Positions 1 through 11,559 of a stretch of 64,000 nucleotides of DNA are shown here, one piece after another. The stretch is taken from the NCBI GenBank assembly GCA_027924585.1, contig BSBM01000877.1:2419501-2483500 (forward strand), read 5' to 3'. Every line of letters starts with the position of its first letter. The stretch's first letter is position 1. This DNA comes from Larix kaempferi (lineage: Eukaryota; Streptophyta; Pinopsida; Pinales; Pinaceae). Position numbers and translations under genes: made by a program. The notes below the pieces were generated by a model, which made no database searches, had not been told where the DNA came from, and worked only from the letters and a program-made list of their open reading frames with translations.

Positions 1-399
1 CATACACATACTGGATAGATACTTGCTGAAGATGTAAATAGAGATTTACGTCCCAATGTTGATGAAATGAATATTGAAAATCAAGTTCAAGAATAGTAAA
101 GTGAACTAGGTATGTATATATATTATACATTTTTTAATTCCAATCAATTATTTTGTTAATGAATTTTAATTTTGAAAGTACTTCATAACAAATAGAAATA
201 GAATTGTCTCATAATGTTGATCAAGTTGTTGAAGATGTTGTTGCAACCTATAATGAAGCAGAAATCGAGTCAAGCACAGGAATGTACATATGTGTGTGTG
301 TAAATTTTTAGTATATTTAATTTAATTTATGATTTAAATTTTGTTTTTAATACCAATTAATAAATTTGTAAAATCTATTTTATCTTATGTTTCTAATTT
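1..399 (+). pseudogene. Copy A of the WSDGCAGQFKS gene family, 5' exons upstream of the LINE
   Basis: The first 110 bases encode a stretch like EDVNRDL...NVDEMNIENQVQE ending in TAG. It is clearly homologous to exon 1 of copies at 12594 and 24639, which read VEDVNRDLHHNVDEMDIEN. A GT donor (aggtatgta) follows near 110. A second small exon is likely at about 191-285, reading EIELSHNVDQVVEDVV and on to ESSTG, ending near a gtacat donor. The remaining bases are AT-rich intron. The true start lies left of the window. The rest of this copy resumes at 7585 after the LINE. Function is unknown; the exon assignment rests on comparison with copy C and on splice-like ends. Confidence 0.55.
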
Positions 400-414
400 A
401 GTATATTCGATATG
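400..414. repeat. Left target-site duplication of the LINE
   Basis: The 15-mer AGTATATTCGATATG occurs here and again, without mismatch, at 7570-7584. Length and position (before the LINE 5' end and after its A-rich tail) fit a target-primed reverse transcription event. Confidence 0.9.
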
Positions 415-497
415 AAAAAGGGTTTTTTCGGAGAGGGCTAGGGTTTTCCCGTGAGGCGAGTTTGGAGCAGTTGCAGGCGTCAGAATCATGCTCTGAC

Positions 498-1942
498 ATG
501 CTGGGTCCCCAGCAGCTGGCTGGTGGGATGCCCCAGGACGGATCTCCTGATCCGGGTCCTCTCCCTGCGCGAGATTAGAGCCTGGCTTTTTCGGGGAGCA
601 TGGAAAACGGGGGTCAACGAAGGCTGAGCCCGGGGAGCTGCCTTCCCAAATCCAAACTCATCCCCGCGGTCAAAATTCAGGCTGATAATGTTCGAGATCG
701 GGTGGAGCAATGGAAGGAAACGGCTCTAATTGGTAAGTTTATTGGTATTTGGCCTAAGGAACGAGATCTCCTCAGATGGATTAAGCTTACTTGGAATCCA
801 AAAGGTCAATATGATATTCATCTGGGTGCTAAGGGTTTCTTCACCATCATTTTTTTCAATGTTGAAGATCGGGATAGAGTGCTCGAGGGAGGGCCGTATT
901 TCTTTTTTTCTGCTGGGTTATATCTTCGTCCATGGAAAGAGAGATTCAACCCAGACACAGAGGTGGTTAAGATGGCACCAGTTTGGATCAGGCTCTATGC
1001 TCTGCCATGTGAGTTTTGGGATCTGGAAATCCTCCAAGACATTGGTAACACCCTTTGAGAATTTGTCAAAGTTGCAGAGCGCACCCGTCAGCTAAGATAC
1101 ACTGACTGTGCCCGGATCTGTGTTTACATGGACCTTTCAAAGGAGCTACCTGAAGCAATCTCTCTAAATTTCGAAGATGAAGAGTGGGTTCAGCTGCTGG
1201 ACTATGAACAACTTCCCTTTAGATGTCGATCCTGCCATGAATATGGACATTTCAGCATGAATTGTCCTCATGGATCGCCCACGATTCCTTCTACGGCTGT
1301 GGATTCTTCTGGGAGCAAGGATAAGGAGGGTTTTACCCAGGTGAAAAGCAAAATAAGATCCAAAACAAGGGAAGCTCAGAAGAAAGGAAAAAGTAAAGTT
1401 GAGACTGGTCAGACCAGTCGAAATCCCTTCCAGATTCTGGAAGAGGTGGATGAGATTGACGAAAAGGGGTAGAAAGATAGTATTGATGTGGCAGTGGGGA
1501 ATCTGGTCGGAGGGTACTCACGGAAGGAAAAGAATGAGCTAGAAGTTGAGCCAAGGTCATATCCTCTCCACCCCCCTCTCTGCTTGCTGGCACAGAAATG
1601 CCGGTGGTTATGGAGGATGATGGGGAGGAAGAAGTCAAGTTAGGTGATCTAGATCTTGACGTGATAGAAAAGGAATATGAGAAGAAAGGGAGGGGTTATG
1701 TTTCCAGACGTCAGATTGAACTCCTCCATGAAGCCATCATCAAATCTAAGTCTTCTCAGAAACTGGGCATTAGGGTAGATGCCCAAGCGGGGTTCAAACG
1801 AAAATCATCCATTGAGGATATGAAGAAGGGGAGGAAAACAAACAAGCAGCGAATAGCAGAAGTTGGAGTTAAGCTTGTCGAATCTGGGCTGTACCCTACG
1901 ATCAAGGAAGCCCTATCTGAAGTTTCCAAAGTTTCTCAATGA
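498..1942 (+). pseudogene. LINE ORF1: DUF4283-like RNA-binding protein with CCHC zinc knuckle, broken
   Basis: ORF1 protein of plant L1 LINEs binds element RNA as the ribonucleoprotein scaffold. From the ATG at 600 the frame reads a DUF4283-like domain (WKETALIGKFIGIWP, FFNVEDRDRVLEGGPYFF, PVWIRLYALPCEFWD), interrupted by TGA at 1057, then LRYTDCARICVYMDL and the knuckle CRSCHEYGHFSMNC (C-X2-C-X4-H-X4-C) around 1230-1265. In-frame ATGs at 498 and 528 are cut from it by TAG 576-578, so the original start may lie upstream. After TAG 1470-1472 the charged C-terminal part continues in another frame (1598-1942: GRGYVSRRQIELLHEAII, KKGRKTNKQR). Its TGA overlaps the ORF2 ATG as ATGA at 1939-1942, which suggests termination-reinitiation coupling in the ancestor. 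Confidence 0.85.
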
Positions 1943-4900
1943 AGATAGTGACATGGAACATTAGGGGGTGTAATCACCCCAGTAAAATCAAGACTCTGAT
2001 AAGAAAAGTCAAGCAGGAGAAGCCAGATGTTTTGTTCTTGCAGGAGACAAAATGCTCCATGGAAACACTGGAGAAAAGTGTCTTGAAGATCTGGAAGGGT
2101 GCAGGATTCATGGCAACTGATGCCACTGGTATGGCAGGTGGCATTTCCATTATGTGGAACCCTAGATCTATTGTGTTATCCAACTGGCGGGCCAATAGAT
2201 TCTCCCTTATGTGTGATTTCCAAATTATCGATTCTGTTGTCAGAGGCTCATTGGTCAATATCTATGGCCCTAGTATTGCTCCTTTAAAAGATGCTTTCCT
2301 TCATTTCCTGTCCATTTTATCCTTACAATTCATGGAGGGCTCCTGGATTTTGGGTGGGGATTTTAATCTGATTTCCTCCTTAGAAGAAAAGAAAGGTGGG
2401 CGTAGATCTTTGGATAGATTCCAAGAAAGATTTCGGGATATTCTTTCTCGCAACCATCTGATTGACATTGAAACTGGGAATGGATGGTTTACTTGGAACA
2501 ATAAACGTGGAGGGCCCCATCTTGTCGCCTCTAGACTGGATAGATTCCTGACAACGGAGGATATTGCTCGCGAATTGGGTGAAGTCAATACTTGTGTTCT
2601 TCCCTCTGCGGGCTCTGATCATTGGCCTGTCTCTTTATCTTGGGATCTCTCATCCAACAACTGTCCTAAAACTTTTAGATTTGAATAGTTTTGGATGGAT
2701 CATAAAGACTTTCGGGATCTGGTGGAGAAATGGTGGGAGGAAAGTATCCCTCAGGATGGCTCCAAGATGTACCAGTTTCAGCAGAAGCTAAAAATGCTTA
2801 AATCTAAGATCCGCAAGTGGAATAAGGAATATTTTGGGAATATATTTGAAGATAAAAAGAAGCTAATTCTGGATATGGAAGCAATCCAGAAGCAGGGGAT
2901 GGAAGGAGGATGGAGTGATGAGCTCAAGAAACGTGAACACATTATGTTAACTAAGCTCGATGCTAGAGAAAGGCAGGAAGAAACTTTTTGGAGGCAAAAA
3001 TCCAGAATTCAGTGGCTTCAGGAGGGTGATAGAAACACCAAGTTCTTCTACAACTCTATGGTCCAGAATAGGCATAGGGCCAAAAATTTTAAAATTTCGA
3101 AGTCTGGTGGTGGCACTGCAGAATCCAGGGAAGAAATTGAAGAAGAACTGGTTCATCATTTTGAATCTGTCCTTAAGGAAGATAGGCCTGATAGAAGTCC
3201 TGAAATTGCTCAGATCACTTCCCTCATCCCTCACATCATTTCTCCTGACCAAAATGAAATGATTAATAAGCCTATTTCCATGCTTGAGGTTGATGAGGCG
3301 GTGCACCAAATGGCCTTAGGTAAGGCTCCTGGCCCGGATGGTTTCACATCCAACTTCTTTATCCATTTTTGGGATATGATTAAGGGGGAAGTGCTTCAGT
3401 TGATAGAGGAATCTCGTTGTTGTGGTGGTGTTCTTCATGCCTTCAATGCTACTTTTTTCTCCTTAATTCCCAAGGAGGAAGGAGCAGACTCCCCAGGTAA
3501 GTTCAAGCCTATTTCCTTATGCAATGTTATCTACAAAATTATCTCAAAAGTCATCACCAACAGATTGAAACCCCTGCTCCCCTCCCTTATATCTCCTGAA
3601 CAGTCTGGTTTTGTTGGGGGAAGGCAAATTTTGGATGGGATCATATTGGTTCATGAGACATTACACTCCCTCAAAGTGATGAAAAAACCGGGCATGCTGG
3701 TAAAACTTGATATTGCGAAAGCATGTGATAAATTAAGTTGGCAATATATGAAGGAAGTCTTGGTTGCTTTTGGCTTCGATCCGGTTTGGGTGAAATGGAT
3801 CATGGGTTTAGTCACTACTCCTTTCTTCTCTATCCTCCTCAATGGCTCCCCTACCAAACTCCTGCAAGAGTCTCATGGAATCAGACAAGGTGACCCCTTA
3901 TCCCCGTTTCTATTCATTATAATGGCAGAGGGTCTGAGTAGACTTCTGAATCACCATGTGTCTTCGGGCTATATTAAGGGGCTTAGACTTCCTGCGGGTT
4001 TGGAAAGGCAGGCTCATCAATAGTTTGTGGATGATGCCATGTTAATGGGGCACCCTTCAGTCCAAGAGGCTAGAGCCTTTAAGAGTTGTTTGGATATCTT
4101 TGCTGCGGCTTCTGGTTTAGCAGTCAACCCTAGTAAATCCCAGGTTTTCTTTCTGAATACCCCGAGGGTTTCCCAGCTCAACATTATCAAGATCTTTGGC
4201 TTTTCATCAGGATCCTTCCCCTCTAAGTACTTAGGGGCTCCTCTGGCAGTGGGCCTGATCCATTTGGATTCCTGGCGTGAGTTGCTGGATAGAATGAAAA
4301 AGAAGTTGTCAAGTTGGACTTTACAACCCCTAAATTTCCCTTGCCGACTCACTTTAGTCAAGTCTATTCTTCAGGCCATGCCGGTCTATTTGTTCTCTCT
4401 GCTCTCTGCCCCAAAGTCTGTCCTTAAGGCGGTGCGTGGTATCCAAAGATCTTTTCTCTGGGGAAGCAGAGAAGCTAAGGGGAAATTTGCTTTGGTTGGA
4501 TGGGAGAAGATTTGTAAACCAAAGCAGAATGGTGGTCTGGGCCTTAGAGATCCGGAAAATCTAAGTGAGGTCTATGGAGCCAAAATTTGGTGGCGTTGGT
4601 GCACCCAGGGGGAACCTTGGGCTAAACTATGGCACATCAAATATGCTGGGGACCGTGAGCTCGGGAAATTGGTTAGATTTAACGATGTGCTCCAAGGTTC
4701 TCACATTTTGGGAGGATTCCTGGAATCAGTTCCCTATCTTGGGGGAGGATCCTCGGTGGCAGCTAATGAAGGAAACAAGCATTGCTCAAGGAAAATTGAA
4801 ATCTTTTCAATATTGGAACCAATCAGTTAGAGATTGGCATAGGGACTGGCTCAGAGCGGGAGAGTGGGATGCTTTATCCCCTGACGCTTCCTTGGAGACT

Positions 4901-6211
4901 TTTGATGATATGCTGAAAGACAGGTTTATTAAGCACAGTGATTCTCTGGATAAAATTTGGTGGGGCTATTCTCCCAAAGGCACTTTCAACATCAAGGAAG
5001 CTTATGATCTGCTCATCCGGGAAGAGGAGGAACCTAGGAAAATCTGGGGAAAAGTCTGGCAAATGAATAAATGGCCAAAAGTGGCAATTTTCTGCTGGCT
5101 CGTGCTTTGGAAACGAATCCTAACAAGTGAAAATTTAAGGAAAAAGGGGATTCATGGCCCCCCTAGATGTTCACTCTACTTGCAAGCTGAGGAATGCAGT
5201 GGTCACTTGCTTGATTCATGTCAATTTGCATCATCTTTATGGGACAGGGGGACTGCTCTCTTTCGTAGAAGCTATCAGGTGAGGGGTAATCCTGATCAAT
5301 CTTTGGCTACTTGGGACCTTAATGCCTTTCTTAATCCCATTATCAATATGCTTTGGCATCTCTTTGCGGGCATGGTCTGTTGGGCCTTATGGAAAGAAAG
5401 GAATGATCGTATCTTCAGAAATCACTCCAACACTGAGGAGATGGTGTGGACTAAGCTGGCAAGAAACATGGTGGAAAAAATTCGCAGTCAGCAGTGGACA
5501 GAGAAATATAAATATTTGACTAAGGGGGATCTTCGAATTGCAAAAGGTTGGGGTCTCTCTCGCTCTGATCTGGAAGGTTTGCGTAGGAAATCTGTGCCTC
5601 CCAGGCAGTGTCTGCAATCTCAATGGTCACCTCCCCCATTAAGATGCTTTAAGATTAATTTTGATGGTGCGTCTAGAGGTAATCCAGGCGCAGCTGGTTT
5701 CGGTGGGATCTGTCGTGATTGGTCTGGAAAGATTTTGAAGGCCTATCATGGTGCTATAGGCCATGATTCAAATAACTCGGCTGAGCTCGAAGGATTGCTA
5801 TAGGGGCTTCGTTTGGCCTTTTCAGAATCTTGGCTTCCTGTAATAATCGAAGGTGATTCTCTTATTATCGTTAACATGGCTAAGAAATTGTCGTTTGGTC
5901 AGCGTCCGGAAAGAGTCTCTTCCAGCTGGCGTATTTTGGCCAAGCTGGAATCCCTCCGTTCCCTTTTATTTAATCAACCTGCTGTGTCTTTCTCTCATGT
6001 CAAGAGGGAAGCTAACCACATCGTCGATGATGGCTCTCCAATTCGGATCTGTAACCCTGTTGATTTCCCATTGGATACGAGGAGCCAATTGTGTTTCCAA
6101 CTAGCCACCAAATATTTGGTGGGGACTGGTCCTGTGACAGCCGGAGACAGGGTCCCTTCACAACATGGTGATGGTGAAGAAGAGCGAGTCAGACAGGCAC
6201 CCCGTGTCTAG
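1939..6211 (+). pseudogene. LINE ORF2: endonuclease - reverse transcriptase - RNase H polyprotein, broken
   Basis: The ATG at 1939 opens an APE-type endonuclease: MKIVTWNIRG, FLQETK, LGGDFNLI, AGSDHWPVSL (Asn, Glu, Asp and Ser-Asp-His positions kept). RT motifs follow: KFKPISLCNVIYKIISKVI (about 3500), VKLDIAKACDKLSW (about 3700), GIRQGDPLSPFLF (about 3877) and FVDD at 4024-4035, where FADD is usual. A zf-RVT-like block (PKVAIFCWLVLWKRILTSEN) lies near 5070-5130. RNase H spans about 5645-6030 with NFDGASRGNPGAAGFGG, NNSAELEGLL, VIIEGDS and VKREANHIVDD, so the acidic residues are present. Damage: TAG at 2686, 4021 (directly before FVDD) and 5801, plus a one-base frame change near 4710. The protein cannot be made whole. 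Confidence 0.93.
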
Positions 6212-6597
6212 CTCCACTAGCCCGGGGGGCTTTCTATGCATTTATCTCATCATCAATGAGTGTTATGCAATGGTACTTCACAGAGATGATTATTTATGGT
6301 GAAATGTTTAACACGATCTACGACACACCCCAAATCCGTCCCTGGATTTGGTATGAGAGTCTGCTGTACTGTATGATGACGGCATCTTGGTACCTCCCGT
6401 GGTTACCTCATCATTCCTCGGTTTCTTCCATTATGGGCCTTCCTTTATTAATCCACCCTGTTGGGTCCTATTCTATTGCTGCGCCAAGTTTCTACTGGAA
6501 TTTTTCTCTCTGCGGTGCATTCTGGTGTGAGTTCTTTGAGAAATCTGGTGGGAGTGTTGTTAGGGGTTGGGTTGTGGTCCTGCGTTGTCTGGTGTTT

Positions 6598-6954
6598 ATG
6601 GCTCCTAAGAGAAAATCTCCCATTGAGGGAGAGGTTGGATCTTCCTCGTGTTTGGCCCCTGTAACTGGCAGGACCACCCGAGCCTCTGCCCGTTCTCGCC
6701 TTCATGAGGAAGCTGAGTTTTATCGAAGGCACATACCTCATTCCATTCAGAAGGAGATTGGGGATAAGGAGAAGGGTTTATGGGAGGAGGTCATGAATCT
6801 TTCCATGGATGAGATTCAGCGGGACATTGAGGAATGGATTAGGGACCCAGGCATGACTACTAGCCGTGCGTCGCTCTACGACTGGTCACTCATGAATTAC
6901 TGGGTCTCCAAAAATTTGATGGCCAACATTCTCATGGACTCTATCAATAAATAG
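6598..6954 (+). CDS. Possible third ORF in the LINE 3' region (118 aa), function unknown
   Basis: The frame starting MAPKRKSPIEGEVGSSS is intact for 118 codons downstream of ORF2 and ends before the A-rich tail. An open frame extends upstream to 6256, but that part is hydrophobic and of doubtful coding value. The 118-aa part is highly charged, with a basic N-terminus (RTTRASARSRLHEEAEF) and an acidic, probably helical middle (EKGLWEEVMNLSMDEIQRDI). No domain is recognised. It may be a captured gene fragment or a lineage-specific third LINE ORF. Plant L1 elements normally have two ORFs. It could also be chance; the absence of stops where ORF1 and ORF2 carry several is the main argument for it. 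Confidence 0.35.
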   Translation: MAPKRKSPIEGEVGSSSCLAPVTGRTTRASARSRLHEEAEFYRRHIPHSIQKEIGDKEKGLWEEVMNLSMDEIQRDIEEWIRDPGMTTSRASLYDWSLMNYWVSKNLMANILMDSINK

Positions 6955-7569
6955 AGGGGTGATGAAGAGCCAGTTCGCTCTTGGAAGATGCACAATCTGG
7001 ATTCTCGTGTGATGCATTCAAAGGTCGATGCCTTACCAAAAAAATGGGCATCACGTTCGTGGTTCATGGTGGGAGTAGTGGCGATGGTGGGGGTTGCAGC
7101 CATGATGGAACTTCTCGGCGTTAGGAGGAGGGTGTGGAGGTTTCCCACTCCCAATTGATCAACACAACTCCGAGTCCTATTGCAGCCAGCCAAATTCTAA
7201 ATATCATCACTCTGGATTAATGTATGCTCTGTTTTTTGGGTCTATGGTCTGTCGGCATGAAAGACTTACCGGTTTTTAGTTTTGTTTTTGTCTGTAATCT
7301 TGGCTATACTGGTATAGGGAGTTTGTGTCAAAACATTAATGTTGTTTATGTCAGACATATGTCCCTCCTGTTTGGCTTTAAGCCAGGAGGCTTTTGCTTC
7401 TTTTTTCGACATTCTGGATGGGAAGGGGGGATCCTGTTTGACCTCTGTTGGTCGAGATGACCTCTATCAAGACTGCATATTTCTGTAACTGTTATGGAAT
7501 AGTAATATATAGCCTTTTTATTTACAAAAAAAATAAAATTGTTTTTAATTTATATTATAAAAAAAATTG

Positions 7570-7584
7570 AGTATATTCGATATG
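7570..7584. repeat. Right target-site duplication of the LINE
   Basis: Exact copy of the 15-mer at 400-414. It follows an A-rich, slightly scrambled tail (7525-7569) and marks the return to the host intron. Confidence 0.9.
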
Positions 7585-10462
7585 CTAAACTAAAATTAAT
7601 TAAAATATATAGACGTTTTCAACATTGATGTTGAAATGTTGAAAAAATGATCGTAACAAAGTCGAGGACAAAATACTCGACCATGTTTGACGATATTGTG
7701 CTCAATATATTTATAAAAAATTTCTTCAAAAATAATCAGCAATAGCACAAGCTCAAATTTTGAGATGTTTGTTAGTGTCCAAAAAGTTAAAAGACACTAC
7801 GTCATTATTGGGTATTCAAATATTCAAAGGTGAAACAAAGTGTGTTTGAAAATATAATTGGTGCAATAAAAACATTTGGAAGATCTAGAAGAAAGGATAC
7901 TAGCATTGCATGTAGAGATGTTCAAACAACAACTATTTAAGCTAATACTAGATAAAAACATTTGATGACAAAGATGGCAAGTGACAATAGGATCCTTGAG
8001 AAAAACATTACAAACATAACACATTACGATTACAAATAGATGAAAATGGTGAACATTCTTGTTGGGAAATTATTTGTAAACAACTTTACAAAGATAGTTT
8101 GGGAGAAAGCGTTATAGCTATGGTACATGAATATTGGATGACAAATTCTCTAGTTTCACCAACTGCAAGGGATGTGATGCAATGAAGAGTATCAAAAAAT
8201 GAATACGAAACCTATCCAAAACGTAGATTGGAAATGGCACAAATACAATTGTTCAATAAATTCAAAGAGGATCACTATGAAATTAATATCTCGATCAATA
8301 CATGTGTACAACAGAAGCCATTGTATGTTACACCTATCATTGTTCGTGAGATATGCTGTTGTCTTTATCACATGGAATTTGAATTATATTATGACACTTT
8401 TATTGAATTTGGTAAAATGTTTTGGACAAATTCACTTCCTCCTTCCACAATCCATTCTTTCACATCTAAAATTCTATGTGAGTGAGAAGATGATGAATCA
8501 TTTTACCATAAAAATTTCTCGGTGGAAAAAAAATGCAATCATTGTGGAAATCTAGCTGTATTCCACTACAAATATCATATTGATAATGATTAGTTGTTGT
8601 CAAATGTAACCATTGACTAGAAGAGTTGAATATATCAATTATGCTCCAAATGCTACAAGTTCTACAAATGCTCTTTCCAAACAAATTGATTTGCAAGAAG
8701 ATAAAATATGTGTGACATATTTTTTTTTTTAAATTTGAAAAATAAATTTATAAATGCACCAAGCAATCACATAGAGCATGGTGGAAACATATACATTTCA
8801 AACTATCTCATAAATGTTTTGCACCAAGAACAATTTTATCTATGGCTGATTTTTCAGAAAAGTACACATTTGCTACACAAAGAGAGATACAAAGTGAATA
8901 CTATAATTTTGACCAAGTTTCTATATTTGTCCATGTTTTATATAGACATGCTCAAGACAATATTGATGGCATATAAATCACAAATGAAAATTGACATGTG
9001 ATCAAATAATATCACTTTTATCAATGATGATAGTACACATGATACACGTTGTATACAACATTGTATTGACAATGTTTTCTATAACACTGAAAAAAGTAAA
9101 GTTGAATTCAATGAACATTGGATATGGTCAAATGGATGTGCAGGACAATTTAAATTTTCACGGTCATTCTTTTTGTTATGTGGACTTCATAGAACATCAA
9201 ACATTAGTCATCGTTGGAATTTCGTTGAGACTGGTCATGGAAAAGGAGAGCACAATGGTGCATGAGCATGTTCAAAATGAGCACTTCAAAGGTGGGAAAT
9301 ATTGATTGATTTCAATCAATTGCTTGGGTTGTTGAATGGTGTCATTCAAATCTAATCCATGAATACAATCAACAATCAAAATATGCGCGCAAATAGGTAC
9401 ACATATTTTGTTTTTTAAATTTTTATTAATTTTAAATTTTAAAAACAATATTTATAAGTCTTAAATCTATCTTTAACATATACACTAACATTAAAAATTG
9501 TCATTCATAAATTGTTAACATCACAGGTTTTTTTGGATTATTGGAATCTTGTATATAGATCAATCCCATATGACACTAGCACCATACATGGTACTAGATA
9601 TTTGCACTCAATTAAAACAAAATCCTTCCAAAATGTGTTTGCATTTGATAATAGAAAGCAATCATATTTTTGTCCTATTTCCATATAAAATTTTGAATCC
9701 ATAGATGTCTATGAAAACATAATGAACAACTTTGTTAAACCTTGGAAACATACAAAAATTAATCCAAAGGGGAAAATCCACTCACAAGCTTGAAGGATTT
9801 AGAACTAGAGAGCATTGCAGTATCAATTGATGGCGATATTATTTATGATCTTGTTATAGAAGGTAATTTAATACAAATTAAACAAAAAAACAAAAAAAAA
9901 ATCAAACATTGTTCATTGTATATAATATATATAGAATAAATTATTATTTTTCTTAGTTGTGATTGCACCCATAGAAAACATTGAAAAAATGAAATATTAT
10001 TTGATGCAATGCACTGAAAGGAATATGAATTTATTGGAGGAATATAATGACAAAGGCTTTATATATAAGAGAGGATCCATTATGTTAAAAGGTTATTTTT
10101 TCCCAGAAACCCATAAAAGTGAAAGTTATATTCACTTTCAGGACTATGAACCCAATGCCATATAGTGCCAATATAGTAATTTGGTATGTGTAGCTTGGAT
10201 AAAACTAATAGAAGTTCCATCAAGAAAAAAGTGAAAGCTAAAAGATGGAAAATGTTGAAAGTTGATCATGAACGAATAGTTGAAGACAAAATTCAATTGC
10301 AATGTTTCTAAACAAGATTTCAAACTCAACATCTTATGCATCACAACTAATGGATATGTAGTGTTCTATCTTCATTTGATTTATATTGTGGCAGCCAAAC
10401 ATTGTGATTTTCAATGTACTGATGTATTATTGATTGTTGGATTAGTCACTGGCCTCTCTTGA
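7585..10462 (+). pseudogene. Copy A of the WSDGCAGQFKS gene family, 3' exons
   Basis: Resumes the gene split by the LINE. An acceptor-like end (tatatag, near 7610) precedes FNIDVEMLKK, matching FTIDDEMLEN in copy C. Recognisable pieces follow: AQAQILRCLLVSKKLK-like text near 7750, EMAQIQLFNKFKEDHYEINI (8228), CNHCGN near 8540, HWIWSNGCAGQFK (about 9110-9150), FVETGHGKGEH (about 9215), and a C-terminal exon from 9959 (VIAPIENIEKMKYYLMQC; GSIMLKGYFFPETHKSE). Stops and frame changes occur throughout. In the key motif Asp has become Asn (SNG, not SDG as in copy C). Introns with GT/AG-like ends are visible near 9400-9530 and 9865-9958. No function can be assigned. Confidence 0.6.
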
Positions 10463-11559
10463 AATATTTTTTGTCCATAATTTGTTTGGTTTTATTCAAT
10501 TATGGTAGATACTTATGTGGGTGAATACATGAATATGGGTGTCTATTTTGGGGGGTCTTATAAGAAAAAAAAATGTTTTTTCATGTTTTTCAATTTCAAG
10601 CAAACAACAGTTATATTTGTGTTTAGAATTTCACTTTACAGTAAAACAAAATTTTTAAAGAATTTCGTTAGCTTTCTATTCATTATTTTTTTGAATTTTT
10701 TTATTGAGATTTGATATGTCAATTTAGCAAATGTTTGACAGTATGCTCTTATAAAATGAAAGGACTAATAAATAGTCATGTTTTTGAGTCACATGAACTC
10801 ATTGTTAATTTTGTGTTTTTAGAAAACAAAATATGTTACGACAATCTATACAGAGTGTATTAGTTCATGACTATAATTTTGTATCCAATGGATGAATATA
10901 CTAATTATTATAATTTTTCAAATCAAATCGATAAGAAAAACTCGTTGAATATCAACATGTTTATTTTGCGTCGACATTTCTCTCAATTTATAGTGAAACT
11001 AAAACATCTAAGAGTACCCTTTTGAAGTAGACACTACAATGAAGGTCCCCATATATTTTTCAATTTTTTTATTGTGTATTTTTTAGGTTATGGAATTTTC
11101 ATTTCACTGCATTTTGAAGGCAATCAAACCAAAATGGAGACATTTTAACAAAAAAATAATTAAAATTATTAGATCTCACCTAAACACAACAAAATCTATA
11201 CCTACAGAAAGTAGATTCAATGATGAAACTAATGGTATCAGTTTCGACAGTCAATTTGCAGTACTGGAGATCGTTTTTACCTTCCGAATATGGAGAAACC
11301 TAAAAAAATGTAGTTTTCATGTAGTAGTAGGTTTTTGGCCTAATAAGTATTCGGCAGAATAGCCTTTTCCTGTTTTCAAATCGTTAAAATTAACATTAAT
11401 TGTTCGACCAAAAAATGAAACAAAAAAAAAACATTGGCCGGAAAAATCGAGGGCCCACTTTTGAAAATTAAATTATTTGAAATCGTATAAATATAGAATA
11501 AGTAAAATCATAATTTGCATCTCTCATTCTCATAAACATCTTTACAAAATATTTTTTAA
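10463..11559. other. Spacer between gene copies A and B, first part
   Basis: AT-rich DNA with no supported gene; a 90-codon frame at 11090 is not convincing because its counterpart at 23175 does not keep it clearly. Near 11330-11365 it holds the motif aataagtattcggcagaat. The same sequence recurs downstream of the LTR insertion at 22600-23620. The site tagatacttatgtggg at 10506-10521 is the unoccupied form of the LTR element target. Confidence 0.6.

Larger units (their letters stand above)
415..7569 (+). mobile_element. L1-type LINE, near full length, nested in an intron of copy A
   Basis: The element has ORF1 (DUF4283-like region plus CCHC knuckle), then ORF2 with an APE-type endonuclease, reverse transcriptase, zf-RVT-like region and a C-terminal RNase H, then a long 3' region with a further ORF, and an A-rich tail (about 7525-7569). 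This order is typical of plant L1 elements carrying RNase H. It is bounded by an exact 15-bp duplication. It is inactive: ORF1 has TAG 576-578, TGA 1057-1059, TAG 1470-1472 and a frame change; ORF2 has three TAG codons and a frameshift near 4710. Local base composition is clearly less AT-rich than the flanking host repeat. The position in an intron of copy A follows from alignment with copy C. Confidence 0.93.

Noticed and set aside
7860-8024. Minus-strand Cys-rich 66-codon frame
   Set aside because: It is antisense to exon sequence of copy A that aligns with copy C.
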